The notes: generated by a model from the sequence alone, not told the origin. Numbered from the stretch's first letter, positions 12,240 through 24,710 are shown. The stretch: DNA of 64,000 nucleotides from Manduca sexta (GCF_014839805.1 NC_051123.1:10956727-11020726), one strand, 5' to 3'. Translations and numbers: made by a program.

Positions 12240-14295
12240 AGCTGGCTCAAACCTCACTTTCCTTCTACCCTTTACCCCCGCCCTGATTTCATTTTGATTG
12301 GAAATGATCGAGTTGACAGGAGAGGGGCGGAGTCGCTGTATATTTACGTAGCGACCTGAAATATAAAACTGTAATATCTTTCTCTGCTTCTTATACTGCT
12401 TATGCGGAATTGCTGTTTCTTGAGGTTTGGATCAAGGGAGTGAAAACCTTACTAGGTGTTATTTACTGTCCCCCATCTCTTGATTACTTCTCCAGTCTGG
12501 AAACAGTTCTGGAATTTATAAGATTAGAATATGCTCATCACATCATCATGGGTGATTTAAATACTGATCTCCTTGCCAGCCATTCTTCCCGATCTCGTAA
12601 ACTCCTTACTGTCCTTGACTCTGCAAAACTGCATGTCCTACCACTGCAAGCCACCCACCGTAAAATCAATAGTCACGACTCTTGGCTTGACATTATCCTC
12701 ACCTCTGCTCCTTCCCTTGTTTTCTCCTATGGTCATTTTCCCGCTCCTGGCTTCTCTCACCATGATCTCATCTACATGTCTTACGCCCTAAAACCTCTCA
12801 AGTTCCCCTCAAAGATATTGCACTTGCGTAGTTTTGGTCGCATTGATGCGGATAAGCTGAAAGGAGACGCTGCTAACTTTAACTGGGATCACCTATTGGC
12901 AGCCACCTCTGTTGACGACAAAGTCGCAATTTTTAACCGCGCTGTCACTTCACTCTTTGATACCCATGCCCCTTTAAAGAAAATTTAATTAAAACGTCCT
13001 CCTGCACCATGGATTACACATGGGGTTAGGATGGCGATGAGACCAAGAGATCGGGCTTTGCGCCAGTACAGAAGAGATCGTTCAGAGAACTGGTGCCTTT
13101 TTAAGGCTGCAAGGAATCGGTGTAACCAGATGGTACGTAATGCTAAACGCTGACACATTCTCAGTAATAATTCTTCTTCCTCACTAGCCAGTATCTGGAG
13201 ATTCCTCGGAACTCTGGGTATTGGCAAAGTTAAAAATATAGATCTCCACGTTGCGACTATTGGTTTGGATGTCATTAATCAATATTTCACATCTGTTACC
13301 ATGATTTATCACCAAACTAGGCGTCGTACCATGGATTTCTTAGTGAGTCTATCCAGGTCTAACATTAATACTTTTTATTTTTCTTCTGTGCCGTTGGGTG
13401 AAATTAGAAAAGTCATCCTGTCCATTAAATCCAATGCCACTGGCTGTGAGAGCATCAGTCGTCGCATGATAATCTCTATCCTGAACCAACTTCTACCAAT
13501 CATGTCCCATATTATTAACGCCTCCCTCAGCACTCGTATCTTTCCTTCTTTCTGGCGGAGAGCTATGGCTATCCCTCTTCCTAAAATCCCTAACCCATTA
13601 CTTGCTAAGCATTTCCGTCCCATATCCATTCTTCCTTTTCTCTCTTAAGTTCTCGAGGCCTGTGCTCACAAGCATTTGTCTGAGTATGTGCACCGAAACA
13701 ACCCACTGTGCCCACTCCAGTCTGGCTTCAGGCCTGGCCATAGCACTATTACTGCACTCCTCAAAGTGACTGGCGATATTAGGGCGGGCATGGAGGATTC
13801 CGAAGTCACTGTTTAGGCTTTGGTTGATTTCTCCTTTCGCCTTCAATACAGTCAGTCACGACATTCTTCTTGCAAACCTCTCCCACCTTATGATCTCGCC
13901 CACGGCACTGGATTGGTTCTCGACATATCTTCAGGGACGCCAACAGTTAGCCTATGCGATTCTTCGTCTAGCTGGCGTGATATAGATTGTGGCGTCCATC
14001 AAGGCGGCATACTCTCCCCATTATTGTTTTCTATTTTCATAAACCTCTTAACACAAAATCGTCAATGTGCGTACCATCTGTATGCTGATGACTTGCAAAT
14101 TTATGCTCAGGAGCAAGTCGATTGTGTGTCCGCAGCTGTAGATAGGGTAAATAAGGACTTGACTTATATCAAAAATTGGTCCGACAATTTCGGCCTTTCG
14201 GTAAACCCCGCGAAATTGCCATGAAATGGCAGGCCATTATTGTAGGCAGCTCAAGGCTTTTAAACGGGTTGGATTTTACATCTATTCCCCCTGTT
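12240..14295 (+). pseudogene. Truncated CR1/Jockey-type LINE: endonuclease and reverse transcriptase, inactivated
   Basis: The 5' part, open from 12410 to 12988, has the C-terminal half of an AP-like endonuclease: GVIYCPPS, MGDLN (12548-12562), SWLDIIL and GFSHHD (12749-12766). The reverse transcriptase follows in pieces across frames: ATGCESISRRM, FRPISILPFL with a stop directly after, QSGFRPGHSTITALL, ALVDFS, HQGGILSPLLFSIFIN, and the catalytic YADD at 14081-14092 followed by SVNPAK. In-frame stops (about 13647 and 13814) and several frameshifts disable it. The N-terminal endonuclease part, any ORF1 and the 3' tail are missing. Motif wording resembles the CR1/Daphne/Jockey group, but a tree is needed to place it. 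It lies wholly inside the hAT-like element. Confidence 0.85.
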
Positions 14296-14504
14296 ATGTT
14301 TCTCAGCGTTGTTTATCTGACAGCCTGCTGTTTGTTCAGCTTTGTTAATCCGACAGCCAACTAGATTCAAGTTGTATCACAATATTAGCCAATCACAACG
14401 GCCCTACATCTACGCACTGCGAAGGCTGCCATGCCGTCAGCACTGAGAAACAGACTTGTTATCACAGCAATGCTCCGTCCTTAGATAAATAACGTCTATG
14501 AATA
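14294..14504. repeat. MITE-F, left end missing
   Basis: Matches 20205-20371: tttatctgacagc, cagccaactagattcaag, attagccaatcacaacggcc and the right terminal repeat ending cgtctatgaata. The left terminal repeat is gone where it meets the LINE fragment. Confidence 0.75.
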
Positions 14505-15302
14505 ATGAGGATAAACTTTAAAGAACAAAAAATATTTCTAATAAGTTCTAATAAAAAAAACTATTAACAGTTAACACCGCTATGCTTAGAACAAAACAAA
14601 AGTAGCAATATAGCCATAAGCCATGTATTTTGCTCGTTCTTTATAGAAAATACGCCTATACGAATGAATAAAATTGCAAGCGGCTTAAATATTTGCGATT
14701 TAAAACTCGAGAAATTAATAATTATACACACATTTAGTACTGAATTTTATTTTTATACAATACCGAAAATACCGAATATCCCGGTTTTTGTAAAATCAAT
14801 ACCGGTATTTTGAAGTTCTTAATTTGGTCCGGTATTCCGGTATTTTCGAAATCCGGGATACCGGTTTGCGACCCCTAGTATGAAGGTTGCGGTTTTCATC
14901 GTGGTTGGAGAAGGTAGTTGAAAGTGGTTTTTTATTGATTGCTGTTATCGGGAAATGCGTAATTGTAAACTGCGTAGATTGTTATCAATGACCTGAATTT
15001 CAATGGAAATGTGTCAATATAAAAATATGTAGTTTTGTTGCATATTGAATCAGTAAAGACTATGGAATTTTCCAAATGTCGTACAAATTCACAAATAACA
15101 TATATTTGAATTGATATGCCGCAAAAAAATACGTATGACAACACCCATCGTATATGAAATAAACCGAGTTGCATTTTATCATATTGAAATCAAATAACTT
15201 ATTGAATTTTTTATACAAGTCATTCACCGCTTGAAAAATGTTATATTTGAACCAAGCCACAAATATACGTCAGTTTTGTTTTTTAATTTCAAATTAACAA
15301 TA

Positions 15303-15558
15303 CCATCGATATATGCACTACGTACTAGATCTGGCGTTTCGAACACTGACTGTGTTTAACTGAAGTGTACTGCAATCCATTATTGGTTGCCATTTAACCT
15401 ATAGGTACTCTATTTAAAGAGCTTTAGCACTGCATATTTAAAAAGTTTAGTTAGACGACGATTGGTGTTTAGCGCTACAGCGAACCATAGTTCTAACTCT
15501 AGATTTTGAAAAAATAGTCCATATGGACTTTCGTGTCTATAGAATATACGTCAATATA
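15303..15558 (+). repeat. MITE-E copy 2, internally shortened
   Basis: Begins ccatcgatatatgcactacg, has tagatctggcgtttcgaac and ends gactttcgtgtctata... acgtcaata. The central third differs from copies 1 and 3. Confidence 0.65.
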
Positions 15559-16724
15559 CCGATATATTTGAATCTTAATTTTTTAGTAGTATTCAGCGTT
15601 TTTTTAACCGCACACAATATGACCCCGTATATTCCACCGTTCAATACTTGATGTGTATCAAATGTGATCTTTTCGCGTGCTCCCGTAATGGGAAATGTTT
15701 AGGAACATCGGGGTAGTGTTATTGATGCCTTCACTGAGATAAACATGTCGCCTGAACGTAATGGTATTTGATTTATCAGATGTTTTCGTGTTTTACAAGG
15801 GTTGTGGAGGTTTTCGTTGTTTGTGATTTGCCTGTTTTTTAGATGTTTTGTGGTAGAGTTGCGTTTAGCCAGTGACTTGGCTATTGTATGTTGGTAATTA
15901 TGCAGTCGAAATATAATATATACCATCTAATTGTAATTTTTTAAACAAATGGATAAAAAATTAATTTTTTTTTCAACTTAAAAAAAAATATGTAAAAACT
16001 ATTGAACTATGTTCGAGAACAACGCAAGCTACTATCAGATAGTGGACCTGTACCGCTCCCGAAACCCAATATGCTAAACACAACTATTAATTAAAGTTAC
16101 CATCATCCAATTGAAAAATTGAGCGACAAATATATTTTATACTGTGTACTCATTTGAATTAATTCGGTTAAAAAAGGAAACCGCAAAAGAGTATCTATAT
16201 ATTATTAAATAAAAAAATAATAATTATTAAAAAAAATAAAAACAATTCTCAGAATTTAGTTTTTTTTTAAATCAAGCTAAGAATATGGTTTCGTGATATT
16301 TGATAGAGATATTAATAATCTTAACATTACACTTGAAATTTGTTTATCAACGAAAATAACTTAAAACAAAATCATGAATATATTCCGCCGTATTCATTCC
16401 CACAATCGAATCCCTCTACAATAATACAAGTCAACGCATTATAATAATTCGGGCCACGTATGTTAGAGATCCATCTCGGGAACATTGTACGACTCCATCC
16501 TTCAAACAGTGCCCCACATTCGTCACTCTTATACTGTATTTACCTAGGCACGCGTAAAAGCCGATAGGTAGAGTTAAGAATATGTAGAGGTGACGGGGAA
16601 TTATAATTTTTATAGTTTTAAAGACAGACTTTTTTGATGGTAGGTCACCGTCGACTTTGGCAAATCTGGGAGCACAGCAAGATTGATGCATACCGGCTTG
16701 GTAAAATAGATAAAATATTGACTT

Positions 16725-16800
16725 TATTTATTTATTTGACTAGCCAAAAATTGTTTACAACGATACAATTTTAAAAAGGAAACAACCAATATATCTTAAA
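16725..16800 (-). mobile_element. Retroelement 3' end scrap
   Basis: The sequence tttatttatttgactagcc followed by acgatacaattttaaaaagg resembles the reverse-oriented 3' ends at 2720 and 42525. Short and uncertain. Confidence 0.3.
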
Positions 16801-17379
16801 CCCAAGTGCAACTATTTCTTACAGGCTAATTCCACGTGCACAAAATAGGTTAACAATACATGAAAATAAAATTGTATTATTATAATAATAGAATAAACAT
16901 TATATATTAAGACCAACTAGTTAAAATAATAGATTTATACCGATTTTGACGTAATTCGGTAAGCTTGCATCTCGATAAATAACATGGGCTGTTTTAAAAT
17001 AAACTGAAATCGACGCGGACGAATCCGCGAGCTAAATATATTCAATACCAATATCTTCATTTAGCTCGTTGAAGCATTATATGTAATTTTATAGCAATTT
17101 ATTTTGGGGTAATTAAAAAAAAACACTGTTAGAATCTATTCGATTTGAGCATCATAGGTTATCTAATATAAATGTACCACGCCTATTACAATTGTAAAAA
17201 AGAGAGCCGAAACACGTGAAAAAAATAATCTTAGAAATTTAAAATGCTAGTAAACTACATAAGGACATCGTTGCAATTCTGTAGACAATTCAACATCAGA
17301 TACCTACAGATTTTTTTTTGCGGACACAGCAAAGTTACCGCACTGCAACTGAAAGTAAACAGAGTGGGTCCAAGTATTG

Positions 17380-17515
17380 ACTTCTCATTGATGATTATCG
17401 ATAGTTGATTATGCCGGCCTGTTTTAAACTGGATATACAGTATACAAAGATCCCGGAACGCGACAAACGTGGTAAACTATAGCGGGTTAAACCTTGAGAG
17501 GTCACTATCCAGATC
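17380..17515 (+). repeat. REP-C fragment
   Basis: Core ttatgccggcctgtttt, gatcccggaacgcgac and a worn end at ggtcactatccagat. Confidence 0.65.
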
Positions 17516-18059
17516 TCTGTCCTTTCCTAACTCTCCACGCAATAACACAAAACAGAGTCACGTCGCAGACATTCGACAGGCGAAGCGGCGGATATGTGTG
17601 CTTTATTGCTGTGAATCGTGACGAATTTTTACGAGTGAATCCGCGGCCCGCCGTATACTTACCCCGTGAATGCGGCGCGGTTAATGAAGTTTTTTTTTAT
17701 GTGCTTACGGTCTGTTTTGTTTTGGCAAAGTATATATACTATTTATATGGATTTTTTAGATTGTCAATCCTAACTAAATAGTTTGAATGTTCAAGAAATA
17801 TGGAGTAATATAATCAAAAGCCAAATCAAATTCTACGACGATAAGAATTAATTATTTCAGAAAAGATTCCAATTAATCATCACTGAATACTTTTAAGTTT
17901 GAAAGTAAATGAGTAAGAATCACAATACATAAACGAGAACATTTATTAATGTGCAGTAATTCTTCATCATTCACTATTTTAAACATACTCTGTTAGAAAT
18001 CGCAATATAATTTTCGAAGAGAAGTCGGTAGTTATCATATCAAGCCAACAAGTAAAACA

Positions 18060-18300
18060 CTCACATCACGCCATTATCCCCGACGGGGTGGGTAGAGGTG
18101 CAGGTATCCACTTTTCACCATGTGTCCTTCGTCCAATGACGTAATAGGGGTCGAGCCTATCGCCGTATCAAACATAAATTTCAGACCGTAGGCTAAACCA
18201 AAAACCCAATATCACTTTGTCCGGCCCGATTATTCGAATCCAGGACCTTAGATCGGTGGTCGTATGCTGCACATAATACAAAACTACGCTACTGAGTCAG
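18060..18300 (-). repeat. SINE-B copy
   Basis: Reverse copy from ctcacatcacgccattatcc to the tRNA-like head (cgaatccaggacc... aaactacgctact); near full length. Confidence 0.8.
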
Positions 18301-18654
18301 GCAGAAATAGGTAAAATTAATCCATGATACAGTTTATAGTGTCTTTTGAGAAATTTGCGAAAGTAAGCCGGTAGGAATCGATATGAACTCCACTGTCTCC
18401 CCGCTGCTTTGCTATTTTATATCGACAGATCACTGTAGGGTAAAGTTTATGACAATAGTAAAACCGAGTGATACCCCGTAGACATCCTTACGGCTTATTT
18501 CACTTAGGGATTTTATGGTGTATCAATTCGGGTATTCATTGCGAATTTGTTACTCTGCGTTGTCTTGCAATGAATTTATATGCTGTGCTACGGTAGCGTC
18601 CTTAAACATGCACCGTAGGGGTTCGCTTTATTTTGGCTTAGGATTTTTTAGTTG

Positions 18655-18760
18655 GAGATTGGGAAGCCGCTCGCTTGATGGTTAGCGGCTTCTTATTAAC
18701 AGTATAACATCACTGTGTATTACAAAGCACTGCGTGGTTTTGCGTAGCGGTTGACATTCT
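18655..18760 (-). repeat. REP-D fragment
   Basis: Blocks ccgctcgcttgatggttagc and gtattacaaagcactgcgtgg are diverged pieces of the reverse-oriented family. Confidence 0.4.
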
Positions 18761-19124
18761 AAAATAGTTTATTCGGACGTTGAATCTCATACTTACTATT
18801 ATTGACACCTTAAAATACTTTAATATGATGTTGAATTTCCTAACTGTTAGACTAGCTTTAATGTTCTTCAAACTGAAGCATAATAGTGTCTGTACAATTT
18901 ATCAGAAGAAATAGATGTTGTAATAATATCGAACCAAACGGCCCCCATACACGAGAGTTCCGGTACTTTGTCAAGTTTCAAGAATTTCTAGAGTTAATAT
19001 CTATTAATGCTAAATGATAAACGCAGTTACATGTCTATAAATTAAAAAGTTTGTTGTTTATTGACTGTCTTACATATTTACAAACAATATTATGATGACG
19101 CACAGTACGCTTGAACGCATGGGG

Positions 19125-19200
19125 TCAGCAATTTTATAGTATTCATTGGCTTTAATATCTTAATATTAGCCAATCACTGCGCCCATATGTTTAGCATCTA
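19125..19200. repeat. MITE-F relic
   Basis: taatattagccaatcac, tgcgccc and atctacgaaggct match the MITE-F interior; the ends are not found. Confidence 0.4.
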
Positions 19201-19206
19201 CGAAGG

Positions 19207-19384
19207 CTCTCGGGTCCGGTAAAGTGCTATTTGGGTTTTTCTGCTCAGTATTAGGTCGGAGTCTGAAATTTGTGCCCGGCGATAGGCTCGCCCCATCACA
19301 TCATGGGACGGAACACACTTGGCAAAAAGTGGATGCTGGATATCCCTTCGGAGATAAATGCGTGATGTGTGTGTATGTCCAAGT
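19207..19384 (+). repeat. SINE-B, head-truncated copy
   Basis: Clear from gggtttttctgctcagtatt through gcgataggctcgcc, tcacatcatgggacggaaca to gataaatgcgtgatgtgtgt; only part of the tRNA-like head is left. Confidence 0.8.
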
Positions 19385-19774
19385 AATACCTGGTCCACAA
19401 GAAACTACATCTAAGACTAATACAATCTTCGGCCAAACATAAAGTATGCGACGACAATTTGTGATCCGGCCCACCTTAGTAGCAAGTTATGGGTAACATA
19501 AAAACGGGACGCCCTACGTCACTTACGGCTAAGATTGACCACGCTTTATGGCCGCAAAATAGGGGTGGTAAAAATTTTTACGATTCAGTCCCAAACATTG
19601 ACAACTGATGACAAATGTATGAGATTGGGTGGTTTTACGCGATGCTATATGAGGGAAATTAGGTCAGTAAAATAACTAAATGTATTAATTAAAGATATTT
19701 AACTCAAAATTATTTATTTGTGCCTGCGAAGCAACGAACAAGTCCGTTCAGGGGTAAAAGTAGCTTATACCTTC

Positions 19775-19960
19775 AGATTTCATTGAAATGAAATAATTTA
19801 TTTGAATCTGTAAAATGTTATACATTATTTAGATTCCGTCAATATTAACTCTACCAGTTCGGAAGGCAGTTCTCACCAGAGAAGAACGGGCAAGAAACTC
19901 TGGTGTTCCTCTTTTCAAAATCAGTTTAAGGTAAAGACTACAGTACATGATAAAGAGAGG
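19775..19960 (-). mobile_element. Retroelement 3' end fragment
   Basis: Reverse of 36393-36535: atttagattccgtcaatatt and gaacgggcaagaaactctgg are shared. No coding part is visible. Confidence 0.5.
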
Positions 19961-20145
19961 AGAGAAAAAAAAATACAATTGGTTTTTTATTGATGTTTAG
20001 AGCAGTTCATTTATATGCTCGTAAAATAAGGCATAACTTAATTTAAATATTCATATGACTGCACAACCCTCTCAGGAATCATTATAATTAATTCTACTAG
20101 TAAAAGAAGTCCCAGAAATGGAACAGTTGTTTTAAAGATCGCTCG

Positions 20146-20371
20146 TATTCATAAACGTTACTTATTTAAGGACGAAGCATTGCTCTGATAATAAGTCTGT
20201 TTCTCCGCTTTGTTTATCTGACAGCCAACTAGATTCAAGTTGTATCTTAATATTAGCCAATCACAACGGCCCTGTGTCTACGCACTGCGAAGACTGCCAT
20301 GCCGTCAGCACTGAGAAACAGACTTGTTATCACAGCAATGCTTCATTCTTAGATAATAACGTTTATGAATA
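20146..20371. repeat. MITE-F, complete copy
   Basis: A 226-bp element with inverted termini beginning TATTCATAAACGTTA; the inverted match continues with few mismatches for roughly 55 bp (through agcattgct... aagtctgtttctc). It has no coding capacity. TA at each border could be a Tc1/mariner-type duplication, which I could not confirm. Confidence 0.75.
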
Positions 20372-20524
20372 TGGACGTATATCTTTACATTTGTACAAAC
20401 GCAGTGAAATATGTGTGGATTAATTCGTCTACCTAAAATTTCTGTCATAAATGTGTGAGTATGTGTAACTTTTTGATATATCATAAGTGACTCAAAAATC
20501 TTCTATGAACTACTATATATAAAA

Positions 20525-20770
20525 CTAGTTGACCCGACAGACGTTGTCCCGTCTTAACTATGAATTTGCAGCGCGCATTCACATAACATTAATATTTTCG
20601 ATAAGTTTTCTTAAATTTTCTAATATTCCGCGCAATTTTTTGAATTTTTTCTTTCATAAGAACCTACTGACAATAAAAACACAACAAGAAAAAAATGGTG
20701 AAATTAGTCCAGCCATTCACGCGTGATGGCATGACCAAGGAAAACAGGGATTCATTTTTATATATATAGA
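20525..20770 (-). mobile_element. Small non-autonomous Helitron
   Basis: On the minus strand it begins TCTATATATATAAAAATGAA (after A) and ends gacgttgtcccg... reversed as a GC-rich hairpin and CTAG before T, exactly the Helitron insertion pattern between A and T. Length 246 bp, non-coding. Confidence 0.8.
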
Positions 20771-21287
20771 TTTACTATAAACTATCTTTCTACTTATCTA
20801 ATTTATTTACAGCAATTGTATGATATACTCGTACATACCGATTAATATAATGAATAGTTCATAAATACTGCTATTTGGTAGTAGAAATATATATTATGTT
20901 AGTAGCTACCCGAACAGATCCTCGCACACGAGAGACTTACCACCAGTATTCTTCGATTAGTCCAGATCGCTACAAATAATAGCAAGAGATTAAGTCCACT
21001 TATCCCGAATACTCTGTAGGCATCTTAACCCTGTATTATCTCTCGGCTCCCCTTTTTTCTGGCGTCTCTTTAATACAAATTGGGTGTTAAATTGGTCTGC
21101 TACGTGACATTTTATCAGAAGGGTTCGTGATACCTTCACTTTTTTGAATTCGTTTTTTATACTAACAAGAGTGGGAAGTACGGGTACAATCAATTCTTGG
21201 ATGTTATATTCTATACTAGTTGTGCGATTCTCCACTTGGACTTACAACAATCTCTTCCCATAGCATCATAATGTTATATCTATGGGG

Positions 21288-21480
21288 AATGGGTCGGTAA
21301 ATAAAGTGGTGTCCAATCGAATGACATGTGATGATTATCCCTTGGCAGTCGATACAATTATGCCGGCCTGTTGGAACCGGATATACAAAGGCTGATCCCG
21401 GATCGCGTCACACGCGTGGTCTACTATGGTGGGTTTTAACAACTTATGTACGGTGGTCGCTATATATCCTACCAGCAAAG
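21288..21480 (+). repeat. REP-C copy
   Basis: Contains gtggtgtccaatcgaatg, attatgccggcctgttggaa and ends tatcctaccagcaaag; a deletion removes the ccgggcgg block. Confidence 0.8.
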
Positions 21481-21533
21481 GTAATGAAGAAATATGAACA
21501 CAACCTTCATTCTAATGTAATTTATTGTGACTG

Positions 21534-21869
21534 CCATCGATATACATATATTTACTACGTACTAGATTTGGCGTTCTGAACATTCACTGTGTTCAACTGA
21601 ATTGAACTGTAGTGCATTCAAACTGACTTAAATATGGTCAATATTGACAGCTTGTGGTTGTCTACAGAGTGGTACTCGTGATATAAGAACTCGAGTCTAA
21701 GGTTAAACTTGGATTTGACTAAAACATATTAGTCAAATAAGTAAAATTATTTGTTGTTCAAATGAATTAATAGATTATAACAGTGACGTTTTGATAGCGA
21801 TTTTAGTTCAGATTTTGAACAAATAGTTTATAATATGGACATTCGTGTCTACAGATTATATGTCAATGG
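21534..21869 (+). repeat. MITE-E copy 3, best preserved
   Basis: The element starts CCATCGATATA and ends TATGTCAATGG (9 of 11 positions inverted-complementary). TGACTG sits directly outside both ends (21528-21533 and 21870-21875), so an insertion with a 6- to 7-bp duplication is likely. 336 bp, no coding. Confidence 0.75.
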
Positions 21870-22331
21870 TGACTGCATAGTTTTAAAATAAAATACTGTT
21901 CTTTTTAAAACAAAATACTGTTCGCACTATCCGTCATGCTTCAACTCGTGTAATTCCTACTAAGACTACCTCATATTATATACGACACTTCAGTATTTTA
22001 TTATTACAGTCAAGCTTTGTCTACTACGTACTATCTAAGCCCCAAATAACTTGAAACTCAATTCCTCATACCATTATTACGGTAAAAGCGTCTTCTAATA
22101 CACTATCACAATTTATCGCTCACAAAGGCCGGTCGGACAATGCATGTAAGTTTACCCGTTGGCGCGGCCACTCGGTAAAGTTGCGCGAACTTGGAAATCT
22201 GTTTACTTCTAACTAACTTGCACTATTTACAGGTATGTTGTACAAACTGCTAAATAAGATAATGGTTAAACACTGATCAATTTAAAGTAAATAGATTCTT
22301 ATTATGGCTGATTTTATTTTGCTGGTAGGAT

Positions 22332-22664
22332 ATAATAATAATAATAATATCAGCCCTGTATTATATACTTGCCCACTGCTGAGCACGGGCCTCCTCTACT
22401 ACTGAGAGGGATTAGGCCTTAGTCCACCACGCTGGCCTAGTGCGGATTGGTAGACTTCACACACCTTCGAAATTCCTATAGAGAACTTCTCGGATGTGCA
22501 GGTTTCCTCACGATGTTTTCCTTCACCGTTAAAGCGAACGATAAATTCACAAAGAATACACACATGATTTTTTTAGAAAAGTCAGAGGTGTGTGCCCTTG
22601 GGATTTGAACCTGCGGACATTCGTCTTGGCAGACCGTTCCACACCCAACTAGGCAATCGCCGCA
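22332..22664 (-). repeat. SINE-A copy
   Basis: Full copy with an AATAAT tail at its left and the head at aggcaatcgccgca. It sits right next to a scrap of REP-C end (gctggtaggata, 22321-22332). Confidence 0.9.
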
Positions 22665-22781
22665 TTTTTTGCCATGCACAAATATTTTTTTTTTGTTTCG
22701 GCGGTTAAAAAGGTATATAGGTACAGGCAATGTGTTTTAGTTTAAGAGCATTCTAGCTTGCTTAATTACTGAATATTAACA

Positions 22782-22961
22782 TCATTATAAAACAAAATCC
22801 ACCGCCGCGTCTGTTTATCTGAACACGATAAATTGAAAACTAAGGAACTGATTTGGATAAAATTTGGTATGGAGATATAATTTGAGGCCTTAAGAAGGAC
22901 TTAGGTCACTTTTATTCCGAAAAAACATTTTCACGCAGTTGGAGATGCGAGCAAAAGCTGG
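22782..22961 (+). mobile_element. Small non-autonomous Helitron
   Basis: Starts TCATTATAAAACAAAATCC after A and ends gagcaaaagCTGG before T (CTRR-T). The interior has the family's gatttggataaaatttggta block. Confidence 0.65.
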
Positions 22962-24308
22962 TGAAACATAATAATTAATCTAGTCTCTCAGAGTGATAGC
23001 GTAGTACCACGTGCCATTTCTCAATACCAAATGCAGCCAGTGTTTATTAATGTCTACGTAAAATCGAACTCACCATCAGACGAGCACCTTGCTCGCTTCT
23101 TAAACAGTTATTCACTCGCTTCTTCAAACACTTATAATAAAAGATATATTGTCTACACTATTCAGGCAGTGTATATTAATTAGGGGACATTGAACCTACC
23201 ACTAACTGAGCTCTTCGTATGCGTTTATCAGCTAAGTGATGACGACTACCTCGGTAGCGTCGTTGTAATGCATACGCGGTACGACTACGAGGTTTGTTTA
23301 ACGCGAAGTATTCTCAGTCAGCCTAATTTACATTTAGTAATTTGTTTTTTATTACCCATCTAAAGGTTGAATCCACCTTACTACACCTTGTAAACCAATC
23401 AACGGCATGCACAGACAAAATAATAAATAAATAATTGTATGCAAAAAACAAAATTGTATGTACCGCTCCAGTTCGAAACGTCCACTACGGCGCTACGGCG
23501 CTGAAGTAATGGGTTCGAATAATTACGCCTGTGTTTATAAAGTAGCAATATTTCACAGAACATTAAATTACAAAATACTATGTTTTGATTCTTTATTGGT
23601 AAATAAACTAGATTATAGAATTTAAAAATACCATAAAATATTTGTATAGCGAGAATTATAATATTCAAATAGGTATAACGGATATGCGAACGCGTCGCGA
23701 CGTCCACTTAGAACAAGGCCGGAGAAGTTCTCGTGAAAACCGGCCAGGCGTCATAATCTACCGGTACTGGACACTTGGAAACTTCGAGAAACTTGTACAA
23801 TGCTCACACGTCTTGCTTGTTGTATATAGCTTCTGCTTGCCCCGCATGTTTTCATTGACAACATCAAATGCATTTTCTGCAACTAAATCCGTAATCTGAT
23901 GTGGAAGTGTCAATAGAATTTCGTGTATCTGTATCTTTATTTATTTAATAAAATTAAGACGCAAAACAGATTATAATCAAAATTACAGCTAATTATAAAA
24001 TATACATGCATAAAAACTAGATTGTATTCATAAACATTGCGCCCTTATACTAGTTAATTACTTATCTATATGTATAATGTCAAATCAAATAATATAGTCA
24101 GTTGTAAACTTTACTAAATATAAGTTGTTTTTGCTGGTCATTTATAATTTTTCATAATTCGTAGCCTTACTAAATATAGTCGCATAACTACTTTAAAGTA
24201 AGACCATTTAAATACTAAATGGTAGAAAGAAAACCCATGTAACTCATTATACGATAAAATCCCCATTGTAGTACGCTGACGTGGTGCTGGTATCTGCAAG
24301 CAATTAGT

Positions 24309-24380
24309 TGTCTTGTAATGAATTATTTCCTGTTAGTCATTGCTAGTAATTACTAACAGGAAATAATTCATTACATGACA
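24309..24380. repeat. Long inverted repeat (foldback)
   Basis: 24314-24337 and 24352-24375 are perfect 24-bp reverse complements with a 14-nt loop. Beyond one mismatch, TGTC (24309-24312) pairs with GACA (24377-24380). It adjoins the A run and SINE-A copy to the right; see the finding on how it may have arisen. Confidence 0.85.
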
Positions 24381-24410
24381 TTAAAAAAAAAAAAAAAAAA
24401 AATAAAAAAA
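24381..24410. repeat. A-rich run
   Basis: Almost pure A, 30 nt, directly upstream of the SINE-A head, which is the wrong end for that family's own tail. Confidence 0.7.
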
Positions 24411-24710
24411 AGCGGCGATAGCCTAGTTGGGTGTGGAACGGACTGCCGAGACGAATGTCCGCAGGTTCAAATCCCAAAGGCACACACCGCTGATTTTTCT
24501 AAAAAATCATGTGTGTATTCTTTGTGAATTTATCGTTCGCTTTAACGGTGAAGGAAAACATCAGTTCTCTATAGGAATTTCGAAGGTGTGTGAAGTCTAC
24601 CAATCCGCACTAGGCCAGCGTGGTGGACTAAGGCCTAATCCCTCTCAGTAGTAGAGGAGGCCCGTGCTCAGCAGTGGGCGAGTATATAATACAGGGCTGA
24701 TATTATTATT
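24411..24710 (+). repeat. SINE-A copy
   Basis: Very clear head (agcggcgatagcctagttgg), B-box caggttcaaatccc, and tail gctgatattattattatt. A 13-nt direct repeat attgctagtaatt lies at 24339-24351 and 24711-24723. Confidence 0.9.

Larger units (their letters stand above)
11997..14877. mobile_element. hAT-like TIR element, composite, with 8-bp target duplication
   Basis: The ends are perfect 12-bp inverted repeats: TAGGGGTCGCAA at 11997 and TTGCGACCCCTA ending 14877. The direct repeat GTATGAAG flanks them at 11989-11996 and 14878-14885. An 8-bp duplication and this type of terminus are those of the hAT superfamily. Subterminal DNA on both sides is rich in ACCGGTATT units, so the two ends share a long imperfect inverted repeat. 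There is no hAT transposase frame; the inside is instead a broken LINE (about 12240-14295) and a MITE-F piece (14294-14504). Either these inserted into a non-autonomous hAT element, or the element captured them; intact ends and duplication favour movement of a unit and later insertions. Confidence 0.8.

Noticed and set aside
16431..16691. 86-codon minus-strand frame
   Set aside because: No domain, no plausible start context, and nothing comparable elsewhere in the window.
24427..24651. 74-codon frame and similar frames at 10635, 22476, 44288 and 58666
   Set aside because: All are translations of SINE-A copies, which explains why they look like one another.
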